Positions 1-8,600 of a DNA stretch of 9,212 bases are shown here, in pieces (the first letter of the stretch is position 1; each line of letters starts with the position of its first letter). The DNA is taken from NCBI GenBank assembly GCA_902782625.1, contig CACZNZ010000280.1, positions 1 through 9,212 of the forward strand. The letters run 5' to 3'. The notes beneath the pieces are model-generated. The model was not told where the DNA came from, did not search any database, and saw only the letters and a program-made list of their open reading frames with translations. Both the position numbers and the translations under genes were made by a program. This DNA is from an uncultured Lachnospiraceae bacterium. GTDB taxonomy: Bacteria; Bacillota; Clostridia; Lachnospirales; Lachnospiraceae.

Positions 1-1950
1 TCCAGTGATGTGGCTCGACATAAGTTAGGAGCGATGCTGGCTAAAGCTAGTCCACACTTACTGCTTCTGACAGCCACACCCCATTCCGGTAAGACAGAAC
101 CATTCATGCGGCTTATGCGCCTGCTGGATGAAGAAGCCTTCCCGAACACGAAAGCCATCGTCCGGGAGCAGGTGGCTCCATTCCTGATCCGTACTGAGAA
201 ACGAGAAGCAGTCGATAATGAAGGTAATCCGCTTTTCAAAAAGCGCCATACTCAGGTCATGGAGATCGAGTGGCTGGCACGACACGAGCTGCAACGTCAA
301 CTGTATGAGGAAGTGACCGAATACGTCCGTAACGGGTATAATAAGGCGATCCGAGAGAAGCGGAACTATATTGGCTTCCTAATGATCCTGTTCCAACGGA
401 TGGTATCGAGCTCTACGGTGGCCATTATCGATGCTACCCAGCGCCGTTTGCAGGTGCTCCAGAACGAAGCGGATCAGCTGCACTCCGGCAACTATGCGGA
501 ACTGGTGGAAGGTGATACAGAAGAATCGTTGAAAAATGCGCTCATGCTGCTCTCCACGGGCATTAAGGATGAAATCAAGCAACTATCCGCTCTGCTCTCC
601 TTGGCCAAGCAGGCTAGTTTAGAGTGCCGGGATGCCAAGCAGGAAGCGCTTCTGGATTTGCTTGAAAAAATCAAGCGCCATGAGCCAGGAGCCAAGATTA
701 TTTTGTTCACCGAGTTTGTGGCTACTCAGGAAGCAATTCAGCAACTGATGGAATATAGCGGCATCCCGACCACATTGATTAATGGTAGCATGTCACTGGA
801 GGAACGCAATGCTTCTCTGCAGCAGTTTCGAACGGGTAAACAGATGTTGATTTCGACGGACGCTGGTGGAGAAGGTTTGAACCTGCAGTGCGCCCACATT
901 GTGATCAATTACGATCTGCCATGGAATCCCATGAAGATCGAGCAGCGTATCGGTCGTGCTGACCGTATTGGCCAGACAGACGATGTGCAGGTGTATAACT
1001 TCATCCTGAAGGACACAATAGAGAACCGTGTTCGCACAGTGCTGGAAGAAAAACTGGCCATCATCCTGCAAGAGCTCGGCATTGATAAGCTTCAGGATGT
1101 GTTAGATGAAGGCACTGCCGATATAGACTTCACCAAGGCTTATATCGATTCCATCATCATGCCGCGCTTCCAGGATCTTTACGTGAACGAAGTTGAAAAG
1201 AATGCCCAGAAACAGGTGGATCAGTTCCGGCACATTCAGCAAGTAATCCACGAGGATAAAACGCTCGTCAATGATGAGGATTATGAGCGACAGCAGCATT
1301 CCTTCCATGTGTTGCTGAAAGAAATGCTCTATGATTATCGCGCGTGGAAGGGCTATGATCCGGACTGGCGGCTGGACTGGGAACTTTCCCTTTCCGATCA
1401 ACAGATTCAGAATATTCTTGTCCGGAAGCAGATCTGGCATCAGAGTCAGGGTATGCAGCAGATACACTTCCAGAATCTGAGAACAGAGAAAGGTACCTTT
1501 TCTCTTTGGGAAGTATCGCTTGGCCCGGAGCCCGCGGACAAAAATATCATTTCTATCTTCATCAACGAGCAGGGTGTGTACCGTCCGGCTGCATCGCGCT
1601 TGATCTGGGAAGAACTGCTAAAACCGGAGTGCGCTTTAGAAGCCAGCGATGTTGTACCTGTTGCGCCTGAGTTCTGGACGGCATTGGAACAAAGGGCACA
1701 GGAAGTTGCGACTGATGCCTTCCTGCAAATGCAGGACGCTTATCAACAACGCCATGAGCAGCAGTATAAAAAGCAGCAGCGGGCACTGACACTTAGGATC
1801 GAAGCAGCTGAGCGCATCGGAATCGAGAATATTCGCTTATCCCGCATTGCCCGGCTGGAAGCAGCATTGAAGGAAGCGACTGACGACTATGAGCGGCATC
1901 AGGAGATCTGTCCCACATTCTCTCCTGTAGTCGCCTTTATGACGAGGTAA
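1..1950 (+). CDS. SNF2-family DNA helicase/translocase, 5' truncated (BrxHII/DrmD-like)
   Basis: The reading frame is open from base 1, so the gene enters the window already running; 649 residues are visible and the GTG at base 10 is not a real start. The first residues lie just after where the DEAH box should be. Motif III is seen as TATPHSGK (residues 24-31), a motif IV-like strand as AKIILFTEF (about 230-238), motif V as STDAGGEGLN (about 284-293), and motif VI as RIGRADRIGQ (316-325). Together these are a complete SNF2/RapA-type helicase C-lobe. About 320 further residues follow motif VI, ending in a charged, probably coiled-coil stretch (about 565-635). Known: such ATPases act as DNA translocases in BREX (BrxHII) and DISARM (DrmD). 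Immediate coupling to pglZ (3 bases apart) favours the BREX type 3-like assignment, but the family cannot be settled without the N-terminus. It is probably cytoplasmic and DNA bound. Confidence 0.9.
   Translation, partial: SSDVARHKLGAMLAKASPHLLLLTATPHSGKTEPFMRLMRLLDEEAFPNTKAIVREQVAPFLIRTEKREAVDNEGNPLFKKRHTQVMEIEWLARHELQRQLYEEVTEYVRNGYNKAIREKRNYIGFLMILFQRMVSSSTVAIIDATQRRLQVLQNEADQLHSGNYAELVEGDTEESLKNALMLLSTGIKDEIKQLSALLSLAKQASLECRDAKQEALLDLLEKIKRHEPGAKIILFTEFVATQEAIQQLMEYSGIPTTLINGSMSLEERNASLQQFRTGKQMLISTDAGGEGLNLQCAHIVINYDLPWNPMKIEQRIGRADRIGQTDDVQVYNFILKDTIENRVRTVLEEKLAIILQELGIDKLQDVLDEGTADIDFTKAYIDSIIMPRFQDLYVNEVEKNAQKQVDQFRHIQQVIHEDKTLVNDEDYERQQHSFHVLLKEMLYDYRAWKGYDPDWRLDWELSLSDQQIQNILVRKQIWHQSQGMQQIHFQNLRTEKGTFSLWEVSLGPEPADKNIISIFINEQGVYRPAASRLIWEELLKPECALEASDVVPVAPEFWTALEQRAQEVATDAFLQMQDAYQQRHEQQYKKQQRALTLRIEAAERIGIENIRLSRIARLEAALKEATDDYERHQEICPTFSPVVAFMTR
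1944..1947 (+). promoter_or_regulatory. Ribosome binding site of the pglZ-like gene
   Basis: GAGG lies 6 bases before the ATG at 1954 and ends just before the TAA stop of the helicase, so the signal is embedded in the upstream gene and implies translational coupling. An in-frame ATG at 1993 is a possible alternative start but has no comparably placed site. Confidence 0.6.
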
Positions 1951-1953
1951 GCA

Positions 1954-3429
1954 ATGCAGAAGAGGATCTTTTCACGGACGGGCATTCTCCGTATGAACCA
2001 GTCCATTCTGCTGGATATAGATTCTCTATGGCAGCGTTTTGGGTGTGAGGAGATAGCCATTGCTGAAGGTTATGAAGTCGTCCATTTTGACGATGACATG
2101 AAGCTGCGCCGGTATTATGAGTTTGAATGCCAGGATCAACCGGAAGCCAAGCAGATACTGGTGATTGATCATGGTGCACTTTATGTGCCAATGGACATCA
2201 CAAGGCGCTATCCGGTTATTATGTTGAGCCTTCAGGAATTATTCCCAACATTGGACTGCGATGTGCTCGCCAAGCTTCCTGGCTTGGATTTTGATCACTT
2301 GGCTTTCATTGCTGATCAGCTACCACTACAAAAGATGGACAAGCAACAGACATGGAAGTTGTGCACAGAAAGTCTTCGCACAACTGCTTGTGCGGAATCC
2401 TATGCGAATGCGCTCCTTGATGAAGCTGTTTCCCTGGCAAAAGCTGCTGTGTCTCACAGGGACTGGACACCAGTGGCCATCCACTATGGGAAAGCTGCCA
2501 TGTTCCAGCATTCGGGTATCGCGATCCAGGGCTTTTATATGAAACAGCAGCAAATTGAAGCAGCGTTTGTAAAGTGGATTGACACCAAGTACAGCATGCT
2601 TTCTGGAGTGGTTGATCGGAAACGGCCTGTGTTGCTCAGTAAGGTCAATGACTTCATACGCAAAGGGAATGACAAGATTGCCTTGATCGTGATGGATGGG
2701 ATGTCTTTTGAAAATTTCTTTACCATTCAGCGAATAATAGAGCAGGAACCATTTATCTATGATGTACAGGCATCGTTCTCATTCTTCCCGACGGTGACAT
2801 CAGTTGCACGGCAAAGCATTTTCAGTGGAAAGCTGCCCCAGGAACACAGCAAGCCATTCTCCCTTGAAAATGAGGAGAAACAGTGGTTTGCCTATTGGCG
2901 GGAACATGGCTACCGTGATCAGGAAATTGCCTTCTTCAAAGAAGAAGAGCCAGAGATCCCCATGCTGGCAAAAGTAGTCGGCATTGTGGTGAATATATGC
3001 GATGATCTGATGCATGATGAGCTTCAGGGCATGAGCGGTCTGCAACAAGGTGTAGAAAATTGGGCAAAGAACATGCATTTGGTCAATCTGTTACAGACAC
3101 TGCAGGAACGTGGGTTTGCGATTTATTTGACAGCAGATCATGGTAATACGTCTGCTGTTGCAGAAGGACGTTTTGTGAAGCCTGGTGTCCTCGCAGAACC
3201 TGCCAGCCGACGTGCGGTGATTTATCAGAGCTTTGCTGACGCGATTGAACTAGATAAGTTCACCACTGAACGTTATAGCGGCACCTACTTGCCAGATGGA
3301 TACACCGCGTATCTCTTCGATGCAGGAACCAGCTACGGAGACCGTGGCAAAGAATATATTACGCATGGCGGCATGACATTGGAAGAAGCAGTTGTGCCGT
3401 TTGTGAAGATTGGAGCGTATAATGGCTGA
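1954..3429 (+). CDS. pglZ: PglZ-domain protein (alkaline phosphatase superfamily), compact form
   Basis: The product has 491 residues. Its C-terminal half carries the alkaline-phosphatase/phosphoglycerate-mutase-like metal site of PglZ: IVMDGMS with D248; PTVTSVARQ starting at P279, with T280 at the nucleophile-like position of the superfamily and T282 close by; TADHGNT with D395 and H396; and THGGMTLEEAVVP with H471. All expected metal ligands therefore appear present. The N-terminal 240 residues are not recognised beyond being a typical PglZ leader region. Known: PglZ is the signature protein of BREX and Pgl phage-defence systems and is thought to act on nucleic acid or nucleotide phosphate, but its substrate is unsettled. 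At 491 residues it is shorter than the 600-800 or more usual for BREX PglZ as I recall them. It sits 3 bases after the helicase and overlaps the next gene by 8 bases. ATG 1993 (478 residues) is an alternative start. Confidence 0.88.
   Translation: MQKRIFSRTGILRMNQSILLDIDSLWQRFGCEEIAIAEGYEVVHFDDDMKLRRYYEFECQDQPEAKQILVIDHGALYVPMDITRRYPVIMLSLQELFPTLDCDVLAKLPGLDFDHLAFIADQLPLQKMDKQQTWKLCTESLRTTACAESYANALLDEAVSLAKAAVSHRDWTPVAIHYGKAAMFQHSGIAIQGFYMKQQQIEAAFVKWIDTKYSMLSGVVDRKRPVLLSKVNDFIRKGNDKIALIVMDGMSFENFFTIQRIIEQEPFIYDVQASFSFFPTVTSVARQSIFSGKLPQEHSKPFSLENEEKQWFAYWREHGYRDQEIAFFKEEEPEIPMLAKVVGIVVNICDDLMHDELQGMSGLQQGVENWAKNMHLVNLLQTLQERGFAIYLTADHGNTSAVAEGRFVKPGVLAEPASRRAVIYQSFADAIELDKFTTERYSGTYLPDGYTAYLFDAGTSYGDRGKEYITHGGMTLEEAVVPFVKIGAYNG
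3412..3415 (+). promoter_or_regulatory. Ribosome binding site deciding the start of the third gene
   Basis: GGAG is placed 6 bases before ATG 3422. It overlaps the TTG at 3410, so that upstream in-frame TTG is not a credible start. The site lies inside the end of the PglZ gene, and the ATG overlaps that gene's TGA region (ATGGCTGA), a coupling arrangement. Confidence 0.65.
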
Positions 3430-4150
3430 GCGAATCGGTTTATCAAAGAATGTAACCTTAGAATGGATGGAGCTTGCTGCAAACTGTAAATTGTCTGGCA
3501 AGACGCAGGCTGAGGCTTATCCCATCTTGAATGAAAAGATCGGAGAAATCATCCATTCGCCCGTGAACTCAAAGCAGATTCGAGTAATCCTCTTTAATAT
3601 GTGGTATCGCCCAGAAGATTGGTTTTTGGAAGCCAGCATGAAAGCAGCCGAGAATCTGCCGACAGATGAACGCATCGGTGTTCATTGGGTTTTGCTTCTA
3701 AAGCGTTATCAGGTATTTTATGATTTGTGCGTAGTGATAGGCGGGCTGTTTGATTATCGTGATGAGATTACACTTGCTCAAATCCGTAACCGTATCTTTG
3801 AAAAATGGGGAGCTCGTGACACCTTACAGAATTGTCTGTCGAAAAATATTCAAACATTTAAAGAACTTAAATCGTTGACATCTGCCGATACACATGGAAC
3901 CTATCGTCATAACGTGATGATATTGAATAATGCCAAAATAATGCAGCTTATGTGCGTTGCAATCATTGAGCGATCCGGTAAAGAGTACTTGACATGGGAA
4001 GAGATTATCCAAAGTCCAGCGCTGTTCCCATTCAGAGTTGAGAATCTAACACAGGCTGATATGGCTTCCTGTGAACATATTCGCCTTGAACGAATGGGTG
4101 ATGATGTAGTTTTACGCGTAGTTGATAATTACGGGTATGAAAAGGAGTAA
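3422..4150 (+). CDS. Uncharacterised 242-residue protein in BrxA position, possibly helix-turn-helix
   Basis: I do not recognise a named family with certainty. The protein is soluble and mostly helical, with no signal peptide or membrane segment. Notable conserved-looking points are a HW pair (H88-W89) followed by an aromatic-rich helix KRYQVFYD, then a stretch around residues 112-150 with TLAQIRNRIFEKWG and ARDTL (W129, G130, R132). That stretch reads like a winged-helix or HTH unit resembling the pattern seen in BREX-associated small proteins. LFPF (201-204) and a short beta-rich tail follow. Known: in type 3 BREX the gene after pglZ is brxA, a small DNA-binding protein with HTH folds; the order and size fit here, but clear BrxA sequence identity is not visible to me. 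It overlaps pglZ by 8 bases and is 3 bases from the HNH gene. Inference: a DNA-binding accessory subunit of the helicase-PglZ complex. Confidence 0.8.
   Translation: MAERIGLSKNVTLEWMELAANCKLSGKTQAEAYPILNEKIGEIIHSPVNSKQIRVILFNMWYRPEDWFLEASMKAAENLPTDERIGVHWVLLLKRYQVFYDLCVVIGGLFDYRDEITLAQIRNRIFEKWGARDTLQNCLSKNIQTFKELKSLTSADTHGTYRHNVMILNNAKIMQLMCVAIIERSGKEYLTWEEIIQSPALFPFRVENLTQADMASCEHIRLERMGDDVVLRVVDNYGYEKE
4142..4147 (+). promoter_or_regulatory. Ribosome binding site of the HNH gene
   Basis: AAGGAG sits 6 bases before ATG 4154 and runs up to the TAA stop of the preceding gene. It is a near-ideal Bacillota-type site that fixes the start firmly. Confidence 0.75.
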
Positions 4151-4153
4151 CTC

Positions 4154-5614
4154 ATGTTGCTTAATCAGGAGACATTCAAGCATCGGTATCGGCAACTGGT
4201 GTATTTGACGAAGAAGAAAGGGTCTGAACCCTCTTTTACATCAGGTCTCTGGTTCGATGAAGAAGGTTATAAATATGATTTCTGGGAGAAGGCTCAAGCT
4301 GAACTTCAGCTTGAGACGTGGTTACAATTGACAGATTCTGAAATAGTTAAACTAGCGATAAAACCATTTGGTATTTTAATGAGAGGATCATATAGACGGC
4401 AAAATCTCGTGTCTGAGCCAAACTATATGAAGGTTATTGATATCTTCTATGAGAATGGACATGAGGCAGCAGAAACACTAAAAGCGGTTTTCTTTGGCAA
4501 TGATGACAGAGTAGCATTTGATAGGTTCGCAAAACTCCTAACGAAAAAAGCTATGAGTGATCCTATTTCTGTTGCATCACTGTTTTTCTTCCTGAAAAAT
4601 AAAGAAGAATATGCTGTTGCACACAAACAAGGAACTGGAGAAAAACTAAATAAGCTAGGGCTCAATGCGGCTTGTGTACAGAAATGCACATGGGTGGGAT
4701 ACCAGGAATATATCAGTATTGTTAAAGAAATAAAAAGTTTACTGCCCGCGGAATTGAATGCAACATTGTTGGATGCGCAATCTTTCCTATGGATGATGTG
4801 GATGGTGGAGGAAAACACCCCAGAGTATGTGGATGAAGAGCTAGAATTCCATGACTTCGCAAATGGTACTGTTAATATACAGAAAGAACAGTGGATAAAC
4901 CTGATACGGAATGGAACCATTACGGAAACAGATATCGCTTATCTCGCAAAATTCTATGCTTCTCCAAATCATGCTTCAACGCCCAAACGATTATCAGAGT
5001 TGGAAGGAACGCATCCATCATCATACATTTCTCCTTGCACATCATTAGGTCGAAAAATATCACAGTTTTTCCTGATACCGTCAATTCCGAGGGAAGGAAA
5101 ACCCGATAGCGAAAAGCTTTATCCGATCATTTTCCTTGGCAGACGCATTTCAAATGGGTTGTTTGAATGGAAACTCAGACCAGAGTTGGTGGCGGCATTG
5201 GAAGAGACAAGCCCACAAACTCTTGCAGCAGAAACAGTAAGAATGGAAGAAAACGAAGAAGAAGAAGCTGCGCAACTCTCAGTAGATGAGTTGTTGGATA
5301 GAGCAAGAAAATGTCATTCCGGTCCAGCAGATACATATACATCAACAACAAAACAGCGTAGGAGAAATCCATTGATGCAGCTCGCTGCAAAAGCAAGAGC
5401 AAATGGTGTTTGTCAGCTTTGCGGGATAACGCTGGATTATAAAGACAAACAAGGAAGACCTTATTTAGAAGCTCATCATATTATACCGTTGGCGGAGAAT
5501 GGCCCTGATGAACTGAGCAATATGACAGCTCTATGTCCAAATTGCCATCGGAAGATGCACGTAGTTGCAGATCGGGATGATATTGCTAGACTTTTGGCCT
5601 TGGCAGAGTTTTAA
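4154..5614 (+). CDS. HNH endonuclease with McrA-like C-terminus and DNA-reading-type N-terminal regions
   Basis: The product has 486 residues. The C-terminus is a treble-clef HNH nuclease: CQLC (C420, C423), EAHHIIP (E439, H441, H442), then N456 and CPNCHRKMH (C461, C464, H465). The four cysteines should bind a structural zinc, and H441/H442, N456 and H465 make the metal-dependent active site. Residues 120-215 contain SLFFFLKNKEEY, W180 with YQEY, and LLDAQSFLW (205-213), a pattern that I recall from N-terminal regions of McrB-type and related modification-dependent restriction proteins. Residues 265-350 (ending FEWKLRPEL) resemble the winged-helix-like region that precedes HNH in McrA-type enzymes. 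An acidic linker, E365-E371, separates it from the nuclease. Inference: a nuclease that reads DNA state (modification or its absence) and cuts, coupled to the PglZ operon. The target base is unknown. Base composition is clearly more AT rich than the helicase gene. Confidence 0.88.
   Translation: MLLNQETFKHRYRQLVYLTKKKGSEPSFTSGLWFDEEGYKYDFWEKAQAELQLETWLQLTDSEIVKLAIKPFGILMRGSYRRQNLVSEPNYMKVIDIFYENGHEAAETLKAVFFGNDDRVAFDRFAKLLTKKAMSDPISVASLFFFLKNKEEYAVAHKQGTGEKLNKLGLNAACVQKCTWVGYQEYISIVKEIKSLLPAELNATLLDAQSFLWMMWMVEENTPEYVDEELEFHDFANGTVNIQKEQWINLIRNGTITETDIAYLAKFYASPNHASTPKRLSELEGTHPSSYISPCTSLGRKISQFFLIPSIPREGKPDSEKLYPIIFLGRRISNGLFEWKLRPELVAALEETSPQTLAAETVRMEENEEEEAAQLSVDELLDRARKCHSGPADTYTSTTKQRRRNPLMQLAAKARANGVCQLCGITLDYKDKQGRPYLEAHHIIPLAENGPDELSNMTALCPNCHRKMHVVADRDDIARLLALAEF
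4293..4315 (+). repeat. Perfect 11-base inverted repeat with one-base centre
   Basis: CTCAAGCTGAA, then C at 4304, then TTCAGCTTGAG: a perfect dyad inside the HNH coding region, encoding about residues 48-54 (AQAELQL). As RNA it could fold as a 9-bp stem with a 5-base loop. It may be an operator-like dyad or simply a result of the alternating Ala-Gln-Ala/Leu-Gln-Leu codons. Confidence 0.85.
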
Positions 5615-5694
5615 GGTGGAAGATCACAGTATCGGTTGCTGAAATCGCGCATTTGTTGGGAGATCGAGTGGGGCAAATTCGTAAGAGGTGCAAA
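5615..5694 (+). other. 80-base junction between HNH gene and giant effector gene
   Basis: This is the only real gap among the five genes. No hairpin with a T-tract and no convincing -35/-10 pair is visible, so read-through from the upstream operon is the simplest reading. The frame of the downstream gene is open back to a TAG at 5587, and the translated junction contains VAEIAHLLGD, which looks like the start of a helix-turn-helix. Confidence 0.6.
5684..5690 (+). promoter_or_regulatory. Ribosome binding site of the giant effector gene
   Basis: AGAGGTG ends 4 bases before ATG 5695 (AGAGG is 6 bases away). A second candidate, GGGAG at 5658-5662 before GTG 5668, would add 9 residues; the ATG is preferred because its site is as good and ATG is the stronger start codon. 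Confidence 0.65.
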
Positions 5695-8600
5695 ATGGTA
5701 GATCAATATAGAAATTATCCAGATCTCTCTTGGGCTCTGTTTGAAATATGTAATAGAAACCCTACAAGCAGTTTCGAAGAAATGTCACGATCTTTGTTCT
5801 ACTACGAGTTCTTAAAAGAAACAAATGTGCCTCATTCTGATCATAATCATCCAGGCGTTGAAGTTGAACCAGTACTTGAACCATTGCGTGACGATCAACC
5901 AATAAGGCGAAGAGTTAGTTTCCAATCAAAGTATTTTAAGGACCGAATAAACTATACGCAAATAAAGCATTCCATTCAAAAAACAATTCAAAAGTATGCG
6001 GGGAAACTTGATCATCTGTATTTATTCTGCAATGAAACGATAACCAAAACAAGCAAACAATATAAGGAAATTGAACAGCTTTTAAGAGAAAATGGAATTA
6101 CGATACAACCCGTTTCAAATAATGATATATTTCTTCTTGTTCGTAAATATAAGGATGTTGCGCAATACTTTTTTGTGGCTCGCGGAGTTTCACTTGGACA
6201 CTTGACGGCTAATGTTTCAACAATGGTGTCCATTGATTCATCCATCACAACTGCTTTTGATTCCGACTCTGTTGATAAAGGAAAAGAAGAGTTAACGAGG
6301 ACATTGATACTTGAAAAGATCACGGAATGCAGGAAAGCAATTGTCGAGATGCGTTTAAAACAAGCAAAATCCATGATAACGTATATTCTTGAATACGATC
6401 TTCATGAAATCAAAGAAGCACAAGCACTTTATTACTATAAATATCTCATAGATTTGTTTGATGGACAAAAAGCGACATTCGATAAGCTTCCTACCAGTTA
6501 TAAACTTGAGGGGGAATGGATACAGGCCTTTTTTGATAATCCCTATGAAGTTCAGAAGCAAGAATTATCAAGGCATTATCCTGAGACTCAGTTGTTCGTC
6601 ATTGAAAAACTATTTACAGAAAAAAAGTGGGATTATGTGCTTGAACTCTATAACACTTCACAAACTGACGAGTTTACCAAAGAAGTTTATATTCAAATTC
6701 AATTCCATGCCGGATTATCGTATTATAATTTACATGATTTAGTTCATGCGTGTCCCATTTTAGATTCTCTTATAGGAGTATACCAGGATGACAAATATAA
6801 ACTGTTTTCAGTTTGCGCTCATATTGCTTGGATTAATCAGAAACATCGCGAATGCCAAAGAGAACAATATGATGAGCTTATTGACTTGCTAAAGGATTTG
6901 GATGAACTCTGTCATTGTGATCAATATAAAAGTAATGAGCTTATGATCGCCACCATCTCACTGGAGGCATACTATAATCTTGGCTTGTTTGATGATAAAT
7001 TTATTGAAGCTGCAATAAGCAAACAAAAAGAGTTTTCAGAAGCAACACAGAATCATTATTATGTAAAGTATTATTTAGCGCTTTGTCTTGAAGCAAAATG
7101 TATGTTCGATGAAGCCATCGATATATACAAATCACTTGACTGGAAAAACGAGGATCTCGTCGCTTCGCGTTATATGTTTTGCCTGTCGCAAAAGGAAGAA
7201 TTTCAAAGAGCAAAAGAGATTTATCTGGAAATACCTGATGAATCAAAATCGGAGAAAGTTGTTGGAGTTTATCTCCATGTACTGGAGAAAAGCCATGATA
7301 ATGATTACATCTCGTGCCTAGAGAAAACTATTCAGGAGAATTGTGACTCAATTGAAGCGCTTTTCGCAGCATCGTTCTATATCAACGACAAACAAGCCTT
7401 CAAACGATATGTACTGCCAGTATTAGGTCGTAAGATGGTTAACCTGTCATGGGATAATATCCCTTTTTATATCAAAGCTGGTTTGCTGCTAAAATTCTCC
7501 CAGTTTGGCCTGTTTAAACAGATGGAACAAGTATTGGTCGAAATTCAGGATCTCCATATGCTCGATCAACATATTGTTAATGAAATCTATAAATCTTTTG
7601 CTTCATTTTCGAATCGGCAATTTAACAAGCATGAAAAGACTTTTTCAGCTGATAAACCATTGGATCAAATTGATTTAATGTCTGCTCGCTTTATAACAGA
7701 AGGCTTGATGCCCAAACAATTCCTTACGGTAAGATACCTCTGTGCAGGAGCTGCACAAAAACCATATAGCATGCTTAAGTTTGCAAGAGATATATATGAT
7801 CTGGAACCTCAGCTATGGGTTGCCAGAAGTATAGTGGCTATTCTGGCTGAGCAAGGAGAAAAACGCACCGAAGCATATTCTCCGTATATCAATGCACTGA
7901 AAGATTCGCATGTCCCGGATCATTGCATAGTGGTATCCTATGCTCTTCGGCGACAAGGTCAAGACGAAATGGCTGACTATTATATCTATAAAGCCCTATA
8001 CTACCTTAATGATAAAGAAGACTATACCATACTCAGGAATTGTTTCTCCTTTGCAATTTCAGATATTACAAGAGGTGCTCCGGAAGAGAAAACAGACAGT
8101 ATTCGAGAAAAAACAATTGTTGTATTACAGAATAACAGAACAAAAGAGAATTCCACTCTTTGCATAGATTCAGAAAGTGAACTGAATGATGCGAACAATC
8201 ATAGTTTTGGGGCTATTCACGTTAATTCTGGACAGTGGGAACATACTAAGTTGTTAGGAAAAAAATTGCAGCATAAAGTGACCCTTCACCAAGATGAATA
8301 TACTGTTCTATCAATAGAGAGCAGAAAAGAATTTGTCTGTCGCTATATTTTCAAAAAGCTGCAAGATAACCCTGATAAATTCAAAGGTGTTGCATGGGTA
8401 GTAAGTGCAAAAGATGGAGAAGAGTTTATTGCGCAGCTTAAAGCATTAACAAACAGAAAAGATCAGATTAAATCTTTAGTCGAATCCTATGACTTTAGAG
8501 ATAATTCTTTGGGTTTACCAATAGATGCTTTCATCTTTGGTGATTATTCTCGGTACATAGATGCGTTACGTATGTTGCTGTTTGTAAAGGATCTTATTTA

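Noticed and set aside
10..12. GTG as the start of the helicase gene
   Set aside because: The frame is open upstream to base 1 and the visible protein starts between helicase motifs II and III, so the gene is truncated by the window edge.
1102..1467. 121-codon open frame on the minus strand
   Set aside because: Antisense shadow of the helicase gene; no recognisable product.
2270..2287. 6-bp inverted repeat CCAAGC/GCTTGG
   Set aside because: Too short and within coding sequence; likely chance.
2377..2394. 7-bp inverted repeat CGCACAA/TTGTGCG with a 4-base loop
   Set aside because: It is short, lies inside the PglZ gene, has no T-tract and no position suggesting regulation; such repeats are expected by chance in 9 kb.
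3875..3880. TTGACA resembling a -35 box (also at 3989 and 4328)
   Set aside because: No TATAAT-like box at 16-18 bases downstream in any of the three cases, and all lie inside coding regions.
4447..4920. 157-codon open frame on the minus strand
   Set aside because: It lies wholly opposite the HNH gene, has no convincing ribosome site, and its Ser/Phe-rich product is typical of an antisense shadow.
6012..6374. 120-codon open frame on the minus strand
   Set aside because: Opposite the long effector gene, which has continuous coding and recognisable domains; a shadow.
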